DNA of 64,000 nucleotides from Lamellibrachia columna (Eukaryota > Annelida > Polychaeta > Sabellida > Siboglinidae): positions 5,673,890 to 5,737,889 of the forward strand of contig OY759263.1 in assembly GCA_963662155.1 (NCBI GenBank), read 5' to 3'. The notes beneath the pieces are model-generated. The model was not told the origin of the DNA. It did no database searches and was given only the letters and a program-made list of their open reading frames with translations. Positions 13,401 to 23,500 of the stretch are shown in pieces; position 1 is the stretch's first letter; each line of letters opens with the position of its first letter. The position numbers were made by a program, and so were the translations under genes.

Positions 13401-16400
13401 TGTAGGTAAAGGTAAAGTCATTCCCCAGGCATTACGCCTTAGGAAGCCATGAAGGCTTATATGGCCAGTGCTTAAACCTGGTTTCTGTAGTGCGAAGCAA
13501 CTTAGAGTGCAGTTATACTGACTCTCCTGGACGGGACACTAGTCCATCGCAGGTACCTTCCAAACAGTGTTTGTACTCATTTGCAGCTGAGTAGACTGAG
13601 GCAAAGTAGGGTAAACGAAATTGCCTGAGCTTCGATAACGAACCGTGCCCAGTGTGGGTCTTGAACTCACAACCCTTGGATTTAGAGTCCAACACCTTAA
13701 CCACTAGACCACGGCTGCCCCCATTAGTGTTCAGTGTATACATTACATATTATCCTAACATCTACAATGCTTTGCTTGTTAATCTACATCCACTTACAGA
13801 AACAATGAATGCTAATCTCATGACGGAGATTAGTTAAGTGTCATTAGAGCTACTGTATCAAACACCCTCTACTCTAAGTGCCATGGCTGAGGTAAATTTC
13901 AACCAATATCATCTCATCTTCCATTACACTAGTATAGGGCTGCGCTCTTTGTGGCTATACTTAGCCATGTTAGAGTTAGTGAGTCCAAGACAGGTGACAC
14001 ATTTACCATTTGTATGTGATCTTCTACTACTCCTGGCTTAGTCACCAGGTAGACAGGACCAACAGTCCTTAATGTCTCATCCGAAAGGCACAGGCAAAGT
14101 GGGGCGAATGAAGTTGTCCAAACTTCAAAACAGCAGCAGTTGGACTTGAACCCCGGTTCTCTTAACTGACAGCCCAGCGCTCTAATCGCCCTGCGCTCTA
14201 ACAGCCCAGCGCTCTAATCGCCCAGCACTCTAACAGCCCAAGACACAGTTTCTTTTGCCTATTACTATATTATACACGAAAAAAAATTAGGATATATACA
14301 TCCATATTCTCTTGCAAAAATCATGGCACAGTCCTGAATCTGAAGTCTGAGAAAATTAATTTTTTTACTTATGGTTTAATGTGAATTGATGATAGACTAT
14401 ATCACATATATTTAGATCATTTGACGGTTGAGCTTAATGACCAGAAACCTCATTTACACATAGTAGTATGTTTGCAAGACAGTTTGGTAGTTAGACTGAA
14501 CTAGTCTTGTACATCTCATCTTTTGTGTTCTTACCCCAAATAATTTGTTCTCTGAAGTTACATCAACAAATAGTATTGTTGAAGCAGAGACAACTCAAGG
14601 TAACTGCAAGTATTATTAACCTGTGTAAGTGGCAGAAGTCAATGCGTCCAGATAATGATGTGAATCAAACTGGCAAAATCACTCTAACTTTGGGTAGCCA
14701 TTTTTTCTTGATGTGCATAAACAATGTTTAAATACATCTATAGGTGTGTAATATAATATTTTTTTCATTTAGGCAGATTTTAGCGTCTGTCTAAAAACCT
14801 GATTTGCTACATCTCTAGTTTCAGACACTTTATTGGAAACTCGGTACATTCTAACCCCAGTATTAAGGTCATCCAAGGGACTAAGCCAACAACAAGGTTA
14901 CCATATTGCCAAATACGGTAATTGAAGCATTATGTGTCAAGCATCAGGGATAATGGAACAGGACTAGGTAATACAGTTGCCAGTTTGCTACTTAGAGTAG
15001 CTGGGGCGGTTAACGTGTCAGTTTATTTATTTTTTTTTCTTTATAACATGCTAGGAAATATTGAATTGAACATCGCCACCACAGATAATCACCCGGCACT
15101 AACGACAGTCCTTTTGGAAACCCCCTGACTTTTTATAGTAATGACCACATGTGCGTCGATCTTTGAAAAAGCTTTATTTGTTTGCCGTGAATGTGGAACA
15201 TATCGTTTGGTTACTGTGATCCCAGTAAACATCAGTACTATATCTACCTAAATAAATGATGTCCTTAAACCAGCAAATATCAACCCTAACGTAGTTTATT
15301 GTGCCTTTAAAGCTGTAACGAAAATGGCCAAGTAGATGTGATCTGGTGACCCCGTGGATAAAGGGCCAATCAAAATTATTGTAAACATGCCCTGCCACAT
15401 GTTTGTCATATGGCTGGCGTAACCTGATATCATAGATGACAACATATTACAAATACAGATTGAAGGGCAATTGTGGCAGCAAATTAAGGGGACACGTCAG
15501 TATTATAAATGGCCATTGTTTTGTCATAAATAAGTAAAACGTCAGTGAAAAACGTCACACTTCAAGCATGATACGCGTATCTTTGACATTTCTGTTATCA
15601 CTATCAACCAGGAAATGATGCTTCATTTACTGTTTTTTAGAAAAACTACAACACTTACTAAGCTGCCACTTTAGGCTGTCATTAACTTTCTGTGAACTTA
15701 TTCATGATGGTGTAGCAAATGTAATTCGTTTTTGTTAACCAACATTTTCCACTGTACGTCATTTATTCCTTTGGGGATTTTCTCCAAATGATATAATTTT
15801 GCATAAATTTTTTCATACATAAATTTTTTTTTTTATAAATCTTGTAAACAAAATTTAAAACTCAAGATTTTATTAATCTGGAATATTATATAGCATTTCA
15901 ACAACAATCTGTGAAGAAATGATTAATTTATCTTCAAAACTTCTACTGAAACTACTCAATTCAAGACAAGCAGTTAAATTAAAAGTATTAAAGTGCACAT
16001 GTTAGATTACTTACTATTTAACGTCACAATTAAAGTGCACGTTCGATTGCAACTAAATTTCACTACTGAATTGCACATTTTTATTACTTGTTAGGCATGG
16101 TTGTTATTAATAGGATTTTGATAACGACGCTGATTGGCTGAGCACTGGCGCTTCACGGGAACACCTACACAAAAAAGGAGTGGTGACAGTGAGTAACAAT
16201 GACATTATGCCTTCGGGGTCAGACTCTCTTCTTAGCACGTTCACGAAGGCGAGCGAGAGTTGGATAAGCAAGACTATCTTAGGAACAAAAAGCTGTTCTG
16301 ATATAGATGATCTAAGCTGCGTCAGGATATTTGAATGATGCAGTAGACTAGCCTAATAGGGTGGCTGTTGCAATTAACCCAAAAAAATTGATATATCTAT

Positions 16401-17113
16401 GTTTTGTGATTGTATGAAATTGATATGGTATGTACATGTATGCTTGCAATTATGGATCAAATAAAGCTATTTCTCCTGGCAGACCTACAGCTTTTACTTT
16501 TAGTTTCTCCTCTGAACGACACAGGCAAAGTGCAATTAACAAAACTGACCGAGCATCACAATGACAGCAGGTGTTTTCAAATCCTAGGCCCCTCAACTGA
16601 AAATATGAGTCCGACATTCTAACCACTGCACACCACTTTTATGCAGCACCATGTCAGAATCCAGTTCATTGTGATTGTCATTGACATTTTGGGGCAAAGC
16701 ATCTCATTTGCACCGGCGGGGCTTCGCTTCAAGACTGAGCCTGACCAAGATTCGATGCAGCTCAGCGACATGACAAAAACTGTTTTCATGAATCATATTC
16801 GCAATGCTGTACACAACGCGTAATATCCTTAGTGGTTTTTAGCGCTGATTCCAAAGGGACACTGACACTAGTCTCTGCAACGTGAAATCCAGTGAAACGC
16901 CCACTGCCACTGCGTTGGCTGGTTTCAGTTGTAAAAGTAACTTTTTTAAGATTCACATCAAAAGCCAAACGGCACTATATTTGAACGTCAAAAATGTACA
17001 ATAGTCTCGAGTATCTTGATCTGGTTTATTACCTTTTCCTTTGTTCTGAAGACCTTTTTTGATAGGGCTCGCGCAAACCCTTTTGAGCCGCTCGAGCTGT
17101 TTGCCTCCGCCAT
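1338..17113 (-). CDS. AMPH/BIN1: Amphiphysin/BIN family BAR-domain protein, 5' ten exons (3' end outside window)
   Basis: Spliced gene read right to left. Exons: 17033-17113, 11789-11869, 10436-10490, 9916-10010, 9452-9547, 6368-6475, 5576-5661, 5184-5259, 2475-2566, 1338-1492; all have GT..AG borders and matching phases. The family senses and makes membrane curvature at endocytic sites and muscle T-tubules. Recognisable BAR pieces in order are [57 protein letters not shown] and [16 protein letters not shown]. They align piece by piece with vertebrate BIN1/amphiphysin and share its exon sizes (81, 95, 96, 108 bp). Residues 1-27 give a basic amphipathic start, and about 1-256 is BAR. Exon 10 is Ser/Pro/Thr-rich linker. 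The clathrin/AP2 and SH3 parts should lie left of base 1. The first ATG of exon 1 is used. The family call is firm; which paralogue it equals is not decidable. Confidence 0.93.
1562..1835 (+). mobile_element. tRNA-derived SINE, family A
   Basis: The tRNA-like head has A box TAGCTCAGTGG and B box GGTTCCAGTCC, followed by a body with CTTTCGGAAGAGACAC. A short GAATGAATGAAT tail follows. Relatives in reverse lie near 14040 and 16490. The head is too degenerate to be a tRNA gene. Confidence 0.7.
1870..2474 (-). repeat. Tandem array copying the BIN exon 9 donor (42-60 bp units)
   Basis: Eleven copies to the left of exon 9, plus the exon itself as the twelfth. On the gene strand a full unit is about 38 bases of exon end (CTGGCAGCAGCACACCCAG) plus about 22 bases of intron start (GTAGGCCCTCTG). 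Most copies keep an AG|GTAGG-like donor. Unit length varies. The first intronic codon in frame is TAG, so read-through is closed. Confidence 0.9.
2475..2566 (-). CDS. AMPH/BIN1: BIN exon 9
   Basis: 92 bp, [17 protein letters not shown] to STGSSTP plus AG. This is the end of the BAR domain. The last 38 bases plus the donor CAG|GTAGG seed a tandem array in the following intron. Confidence 0.87.
2946..4083. repeat. 28-bp minisatellite, about 40 copies
   Basis: Unit AGACCACACACACAGAGCAG plus GGTTAAAC, in BIN intron 8. Copies differ by single bases (GGG, GTG, AAG, ACG) and small CA slips. No open frame or exon sequence is contained. Confidence 0.95.
4195..4988 (+). mobile_element. TTAA-flanked non-autonomous element (piggyBac-like), copy 1
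   Basis: Begins TTAACGCTAGGAGTGACCAATG and ends CATTGGTCGCTCCCAGGGTTAA, an imperfect inverted pair bounded by TTAA. TTAA target duplication and CCCT-type ends are hallmarks of piggyBac. A second copy lies inverted at 53999-54855 with long stretches of near identity. It has no transposase ORF. Confidence 0.8.
5184..5259 (-). CDS. AMPH/BIN1: BIN exon 8
   Basis: 76 bp, reading (S)[18 protein letters not shown] to EESGK. It corresponds to the family segment around F-Q-S-I-A-G-L-E. Donor GTAATG, phase 0. Confidence 0.9.
5576..5661 (-). CDS. AMPH/BIN1: BIN exon 7
   Basis: 86 bp, [16 protein letters not shown] to ELPRLFA plus AG. It matches the family's third BAR helix. The Ser codon is split with exon 8. 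Confidence 0.94.
6368..6475 (-). CDS. AMPH/BIN1: BIN exon 6
   Basis: 36 codons, [18 protein letters not shown] to KRDETKIAK. This is the most conserved, positively charged stretch of the BAR domain. Donor GTGAGT. Confidence 0.96.
6615..9275. repeat. Giant 58-bp minisatellite, about 45 copies
   Basis: In BIN intron 5. Unit markers such as TTAATACAGGTGGTACTT recur every 58 bp exactly (6683, 6741, 6799 ... 9235). Variants (CGTGAGG, TGTTAGG, TGTGAGG; CACT, CGCT, CATT) recur in blocks, showing multi-unit duplications. The left edge near 6615, TCAAACCTGACTAAGC, resembles a pogo/Tigger-type end, so the unit may derive from such an element. Confidence 0.95.
9452..9547 (-). CDS. AMPH/BIN1: BIN exon 5
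   Basis: 32 codons, [13 protein letters not shown] to YLGNFPIMK. The L-W-x-D-Y and T-Y-L-G-x-F-P motifs are diagnostic of the amphiphysin BAR domain. Phase 0 at both ends. Confidence 0.95.
9916..10010 (-). CDS. AMPH/BIN1: BIN exon 4
   Basis: 95 bp, residues [16 protein letters not shown] to PELVSAVE, first codon split with exon 3. The EEEW motif corresponds to the family's EPDW region. Donor GTGGGT. Confidence 0.93.
10436..10490 (-). CDS. AMPH/BIN1: BIN exon 3
   Basis: 55 bp, residues [18 protein letters not shown] plus one base of the next codon. It matches the family segment between the KQQ and A-x-H/S-ASK motifs. Acceptor TTGTAG, donor GTTTGT. Confidence 0.88.
10876..11222 (+). mobile_element. 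tRNA-derived SINE, family B, copy 1
   Basis: Head GCAGCCGTGGCCTAGTGG (A box) and GAGTTCAAGACCC (B box), a body with GGACTAGTGTCCCGTCCAGG, and a tail TTTACCTTTACCTACC. Near-complete, and paired with an inverted copy at 13406-13722 in the same BIN intron. Confidence 0.8.
11287..11831 (-). repeat. 45-bp array copying the BIN exon 2 donor, 12 copies
   Basis: Unit borders fall every 45 bp exactly from 11292 to 11787. On the gene strand each unit is about 29 bases of exon 2 end plus 16 bases of intron. Ten intronic copies keep the donor CAG|GTAAGA or CAG|GTAGGA (one, at 11742, is followed by CACTTCC); the outermost, at 11292, has lost it. The frame stays open through the whole array, repeating [15 protein letters not shown]. 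Confidence 0.95.
11789..11869 (-). CDS. AMPH/BIN1: BIN exon 2
   Basis: 27 codons, [14 protein letters not shown] to NLAKQQ, phase 0 at both ends, the same 81-bp size as the vertebrate exon. The acceptor is TTTGACAG and the donor CAG|GTAAGA. The donor end is the seed of the 45-bp array to its left. Confidence 0.95.
13406..13722 (-). mobile_element. tRNA-derived SINE, family B, copy 2 (inverted)
   Basis: Reverse complement of the 10876-11222 element: tail GGTAAAGGTAAAG at left, tRNA-like head CACTAGACCACGGCTGCC at right. The pair lies 2.2 kb apart on opposite strands within BIN intron 1. Confidence 0.8.
14040..14240 (-). mobile_element. SINE family A fragment
   Basis: CCGAAAGGCACAGGCAAAG and GGACTTGAACCCCGGTTCTC are reverse matches of the family A body and B box. 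The head is locally triplicated (CAGCGCTCTAATCGCCC). Confidence 0.65.
16470..16645 (-). mobile_element. SINE family A fragment, degraded
   Basis: Contains ACGACACAGGCAAAGTG and a CTAACCACTGCACACCAC end like the family A head in reverse. Diverged. Confidence 0.5.
17033..17113 (-). CDS. AMPH/BIN1: BIN exon 1 (start codon)
   Basis: Encodes 27 residues starting [17 protein letters not shown] and ending RTKEK, followed by donor GTAATAAAC. The Lys/Arg-rich end matches the N-terminal amphipathic helix H0 of BAR proteins. Found by joining in frame to exon 2, since it is too short to stand out as an ORF. Confidence 0.88.
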
Positions 17114-17461
17114 CTTTCAAGCCCGATTCCGTCGCACGCCGGTGCGAATGCGGTAATTAAGTGGCATTGGCGAATAAACAGCAACATTTACAGTCACCAA
17201 TCTACCGACATATAAGACAAATGTTCGATCATAATTAGTAAAGCATAAAACTACGCATACATGATTTATAAAGCTGCAGTATAATGTAGATATATAGCAA
17301 TAATTTGTATCATATGAATGCATTTTGTCTGCGGGCCTTATTTTCCACGCCATAGTGACTTGTGATTTTCGAAGCAGATGTGGTTTTAGATATTTTTGCT
17401 GTAAACAAGATACACAAAAGCCACATTAATGAAGAAGGAACTGCAAATAGAGAAACCCAAT
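17114..17461. promoter_or_regulatory. Shared promoter region, BIN (left) and PSMD3 (right)
   Basis: Only 348 bp separate the two start codons, which point away from each other, so both 5' UTRs and core promoters must lie here unless upstream non-coding exons exist. The left half is CpG-containing (CCGTCGCACGCCGGTGCG). I see no convincing TATA box. Confidence 0.7.
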
Positions 17462-17588
17462 ATGGCAGATCTAAAAAAGCCAAAAAACGTGAAAGAAAAA
17501 CCGGCAGATGTTGAACTAAAAGACGCTAAAAAATCGGATGACAAGACTGAAGAACCTCCGAAAGACTCCGATCTCTTAACTTTGGAAG
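17462..17588 (+). CDS. PSMD3: PSMD3 exon 1
   Basis: 42 codons plus [17 protein letters not shown] to SDLLTLE. Acidic and basic residues mixed, poorly conserved as expected. Donor GTGATT, a weak match. Confidence 0.9.
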
Positions 17589-20500
17589 GTGATTTACTGT
17601 AACGTAGTGCTAAAGTGTGCTTGTGTAGTGTTAGGTACGTGGTATTGGTTCGATTCTAATAATGCGTGTGTTCTTTCTTTTGTTATGTGGCCCATATACT
17701 ATTAACCAGGTCGCAAAATAAGCTCTGTTAAAACAATGACAATGTGAGTGGTGACACATGACATGGTCGAACCTGAATCCCTGGTATTAATCCATTAATC
17801 TGCAAATTTCATGCATGTTGCCCGTTTCAATAAATAATTAATACAAACAGGAATATTTTCATGCACACGTTGATAGATATTTTTTCTGTGCACGCACTGA
17901 TGTTTAATCATGTCAAAGAGAGATCATCGTCATGGTATGACTATTGTTGGCGCATGTAATGGGCGCTGGTCCATCGCCATGTTGGCATACTGACTGTCAA
18001 TAGATCCAATTGACCTTTGAGCCAATAAAATACTTGCTTAAGAAAACCCAAAAAGCTACGTGGGCAAACAACCAGGTGCATACTTGTCCACTTTGCGAAT
18101 CTCTTCAGGACAGAACAATTTGATTCTCTTAAGTGGTGAACCTTAATACAGCAAGAATAAGGAATGATTTTGTCCCAGCTAAAACATTTGATTCAACAAA
18201 GAAGCTGATTCTGGTGTCCATGATTCTGTTAAGCGGAGTCCCCTGTAGTAGCAAACATTGAGTGTGCTGAACGTCTTTTGAATAGTTAAGCCATATGTGT
18301 GCAGGGTGGGTTAAAATGACAAATGTTTCAGTGTTCGTTCTAAGTGATGACCAGTTGAGGTCTGATATAAGATTTATTATGGTTCAGAATGTGCGTTCAT
18401 AGTTGTTTTCAATCACTCTTGTTGCGTTCTTCTAATCATGTTTTAATATGTGTAATTTTGGGACCCAGACGACCAATGCATATTCCACAATGGGACTTAA
18501 CGGTGTCATTTACGAGACATCAACGTTTAACTGTTTCAGAACAATTGGAAATGTTTCGTCTGGTACAAAACCGCAACAGCATACATAATGAAATATTTGT
18601 CAATGTATGAATGCTTTCCAGTGTTTAACCCATTAGATCCCGCGGCCGGCCACTCTGTGCAGTCCTGGAACGGCTGCCACCGGCCGCACACAGGACCCTC
18701 TATTAAAAAAAATCCTGGCGAATAACTACTGAACTAAACGCTACAAAATTTTGCCATACCCTAGCGGATACATTTTGCAACAACAACAGCTCATTACGTG
18801 CATGTGTTGCCCTTTCGGAAATCTTGATTTTCATCAGTTTTGTTCACGCTATCTCGAACATTTTTATTTCTATATTTGTCATGATAAAATATGGTGTAAC
18901 CTGATAAATAACCGTCAGAATTTTATAATGTTTTCAGTGGTGCAAAGCTAACACATATAGCTACATTTTCTTCGCTGAGTTGCATAGGGTTATAGCATGG
19001 GATCACTGTCAAATGTCAGTCGCAACTTTCAAAGTTTTAACAAATGTACTATTTTGTTTTTGCAAATTGTGATAAAATGTCAACATTTTATTAATATATC
19101 CTATTTCTATGTATACATGCATGTGGAGAAATTACTACTCTTCAAAATAAATACAACTTGTAATTGTCAATATTGAATATTTTTTTTCTACAGATTTTTG
19201 AACACAAGGAGGTAAAATCGCTCGAAATTTGCCAGAAATCCTGGGAACATGGTGGCATGTTTTAATAAAATCCTGGGGCCTAATGGGTTGAAGTGCTGTC
19301 TCTGGTGGAAAATGTAATGACTACAAGTGCTGTCACCTGGTGTCATGTTGGGAAACTGGACACCCCTTTTTAGAGTTTGGACCAGCCCCTAATCTCACTC
19401 ATGTTTCTCAACACAACTTGGCAGCTCTATGCGATATTATTAATAATTATGACAACCTGTAATTAATTACTTAATAAGTATTATCATTTATATCAGTCAA
19501 ATCCAATGTAAATAACTTACAAATTTGTAGCAAAGCATCTTAGCGGAGAAAAATCTAAGTTAGTTTGCATGAATTCTGACAATATGCAGCAATTTAGATA
19601 ACTAGATTTCTCTCAGAAAGGACGGACATTACGAAAGAGTGATACTCGGACAATATATGACTCAAAGTATTTGAAATGACGCTTTACGAAGAACTGAACA
19701 ATTTTATGTGGAAATGTTTCTGCCTTTCTGACATGTCTTAACTGATGGGAGTCAGGATCGTGGTGTTAATTTTTTTGGAGTGGCATCGCATTGACCAATT
19801 TTTTTATAAAATGTAATTTTTGTGGTTTCTGAAATGCTTTTGGTTTTGCTTAATTTGTAGTGCCTCATTGACATCCTTATTATGCAACCTGTGTAGGTTT
19901 TAATTAATAAATAATATCTGAACATGTTTCTACCAGTACTGAACCCTTCACTCCAGCATGCCTGTCTCCTCTCCGATGAGGGAACACCTACCATGTACAG
20001 ACACTTACTTGGATACATATGTGTCCAGACAGGGACTGCTGTACTGGCACTTTGTTGCCATTCATATTGATACTGCAGTAAAACCTGTCTTAGCGGACAC
20101 TTGTTCATAACGGAAACTTTTGAAAGTCCCAAATTGCTATTAGTTTGCACTGCCCATAGCGGCCATCTTGCCAATGTGGACAAAGGACAGGAATTCGGGC
20201 CCAACCGTTCACCCTGCCTCTTGCGGATAGGTCAAAGTGCATTGATAATCCCGTGAATCAGGCCAGTTGAGCCACCGCTGATACGCACTAACTTTGCTAC
20301 GTGTGTATTCTTTGTCATACCATCTGCATAATGTTATCAAAAAATATAAATAATGTGCTCCAAATGAGCTTGGTTTCTTGCCTTGGCCACTGCCAGCTGT
20401 ATATACATTCACCCCTTGGTTTCTCTCTGACATCAAAGCCATTTCAGGTTGCCTTTCCCTAACCATGACCATGCTTTGTTTTCAAGTTTAGCTCTCGGAA

Positions 20501-23500
20501 GCCAACCTCCAAACAAAGTGAAATTCAGTGAAATACAGAAACACCACTTTGAATAGTATGTTTCCCATTATTTTGTACAGTAATGCATGTCAGACAAAGT
20601 AGCATTTATTGACATTTCCCACAATTGACATTAACTTGCTGTATTGCTGCTGCAGACATTCGAGAGCATGTAAAACACATTGAGAAGTCAGTGATGACAA
20701 AAGAGCCGCGGTTCATGTCTCGTGCATTGCGGGCACTCGTTACCCTTCGTCGGCGACTCAATAACAATGTGTTGCGCAAGGCAATCATGGGCTTCTTTCC
20801 AAATGCCCAGGTGCCCAAGGAAGGCCTGCTTGCCTTCCTTACTGAGGTGAGTTGTATGTATTGAGTACAGTCCGCAAGGAAGATTTGTCAAGATGTCTGT
20901 TTTGCAGTATACTTTAACATATTTCAGGATTTTTAATCAAATGGTTTTAGTTTTTCAAATTAGTCATAAAAATATCAATTAAAATATTCAAATATTTTCC
21001 CAGCATTATTTACATGATTTCGAAGCACCATACAGCATAATCAGCTTTTGTTCAGACACATCTTAGGTCTGCTTCGAAGAATTTCTCATCTGATCACTGC
21101 ACTGCCTTACCGCCGAGATGAAATAGGTTAAATTGACTTTGGATTGGAAATTTGGAATGGAATGGAACTTTTGTCAATGCCTCATTGTGTCTACAATAAT
21201 AGCATTAGCAACTTGCCTTTTTGACAAAGTCACATTGAATGCCATGAATGGCACATAACATGGGTGTATTTACAAAATATCCACTGTCGTCAATAAAATT
21301 ATTATTTTTCATCATGAATGTTTTACAAAGATAAATACCAAGCAACTTGCATAACCTTTAGACTTAACACCCACGCAACACCGGTTTCACATAGGAACAT
21401 TTTATTAATGAGTATGTTGTGATTTAATTATACTTTAAGTACATATATTACACAGTTACTTATTATTTCCGTATAAGAGGTAGCTAGATAGCCCTAAAAC
21501 TGGTTAATGTGCTGTTTCAGACTTATTTGTCATATTATTGGTCTAAATAGTTAATAGTAAGAAACAAAACATACCAAAATGGTAAATAAATCAGCATTTA
21601 AGTTGTTTATTGATTTTCATAATAACATTTAATTTTCATTCATGTCAGCTGCTCGCATTTTTGGCAAGTGGCCAAAATGTTTACAGTCAAGCCCTGCTAC
21701 CTCAGATAGTCGTAGTAGTACATCAAGCAACTCTATTCAACATTTGTAATGTGCAGTTAATTAGTGCAAACATTCAGATCAAGTTTCAAGCATCATGAAA
21801 GGTTCAATTTGATATATGCAACTCTGAGAATGTAGACTATGTGTAGGAAATGTAACTAGTGATTTATAGTTTGACCATAATTACTTATCCTCTCAGTATT
21901 CTTTGTTGTTATCTGCCTTACTATTTAATGTTAGGAACTTTAAATAGAAATGAAGCGATAATGGTGTGCGCTGTTATTAATTATTATTTAGTCTGACTTG
22001 AACTTGTTTAGATTATTTGCTGAAATATTTTGTAAGAAGCAGTGTATTCAAATACGAAATGGTTAAGAATGTTAAAAATAAAATCGAAAAACACAACATA
22101 CATGGACATTTATGGGAAGTGCAGGATGTAAATTCCCGAAGATTCAAAAGGAATGAAAATGCGTTAACATGGGATGGTTGCACCAATGTGCATATTATGG
22201 GACAGCGCAATATGATCTATTGCAAACATACTTGTATCAACTCAGATTACGCATACAAATTCCAATTACCAATTCATTATCAAAATAACAGTATGTGAAC
22301 AGAGCGGATCCGGATCGGAGTAACCATAGAGATACTCAACGACAAACAATAAAATTTATTTTAGAGCGCCTTAATTTCATTTCTGCATAATGACAAACAA
22401 ATATGATATGTGCAGCATATTATATTTTATTGATTATTTCTACCGAATAATTTGAGTTAAAATGTTATATGATGTAACTGAAAAGTAGTTGAAAACACCA
22501 ATTACATTTTCACCAATTCCAATTACTTTTAAAAACAAAACACCAAGTCCAATTTGAATTCTAGAATTTGCATTTCATTTACAATGTAATTGACCCCAAG
22601 TCTGATTGGTAACCATTGTTGAGAAGACGGGTGAAAATGGGTGTGATGGGGCGTTGTGTGTCTGCTTGTGCAGCCGATGGACACGGACACAAACAATGTG
22701 ACGTTCAAGCCACGCTCTGGCAAGGCAGCCCACCTGCCAGTGCAGCCGGAGGTTGAGGTCTACATCCACCTCCTCGTCCTCATCTTTCTCCTCGACAGCA
22801 AGCTCTACAAGGAGGTCAGTACCACGGCACGTCTTGTCATCAGCATTTTAAGGAAATGTGTTGAATCAATTTAATACTGTCAATTACAGATGAAGGACAT
22901 ATGTTGTTCGGTGGGCCTGAGTTAACGCACACAAGAAGTATTACAGTTTTCACAGCCAGGAGTAAATTTTAGGCTAACATTGATATAGATTATTGAAATA
23001 CATTTCACCCACTATAAAATATGCTTTATATGATTATGATATGTTTGTGGCTTATATCATTATCATGCCAACCACATGTTTCGTATAAACAAACATTTTA
23101 TATAAACATTCAAATCATACTTCGTGATGGACAGCAAGTGATAATAGGGCAAATAAAAAATGGTGGCCACAACAGCCTTTGTATTCCACATGGAGGACTA
23201 ACACACATGCTTTGGTATTCTTTTACAAAATCTGGTAATAACAGAATACTCTTAAAATCGAGCCCTGTAGCTTTGAAAGCAGTATGTAAAATATTCTTTC
23301 CAAGTAAGAAATATATTTTCTTTCCATGGTACCAATCTTTTTGTCAATCTTGTTACCTAACATGTATTACAACTTGCTAGCAGCGTGAATATAAATACAG
23401 AAAATAAAAAAAATATCTCAGAAAGGTGAGTTACACAGATAAAATATTTTGACTCACGATAAGCCAATGGCTTCTTTGTCCACTTGCCATCTGTGGTTTT

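Larger units (their letters stand above)
11870..17032 (-). other. BIN intron 1
   Basis: 5.2 kb. Apart from the inverted family B SINE, the two family A fragments and their short simple repeats, I see no exon, RNA gene or array. 12090-13400, 14240-16470 and 16650-17030 are AT-rich with only short chance ORFs. Confidence 0.7.

Noticed and set aside
19752..20204. 150-codon minus ORF in PSMD3 intron 1
   Set aside because: No recognisable family. Its right part lies over a pogo-like terminal fragment and it has no splice partners.
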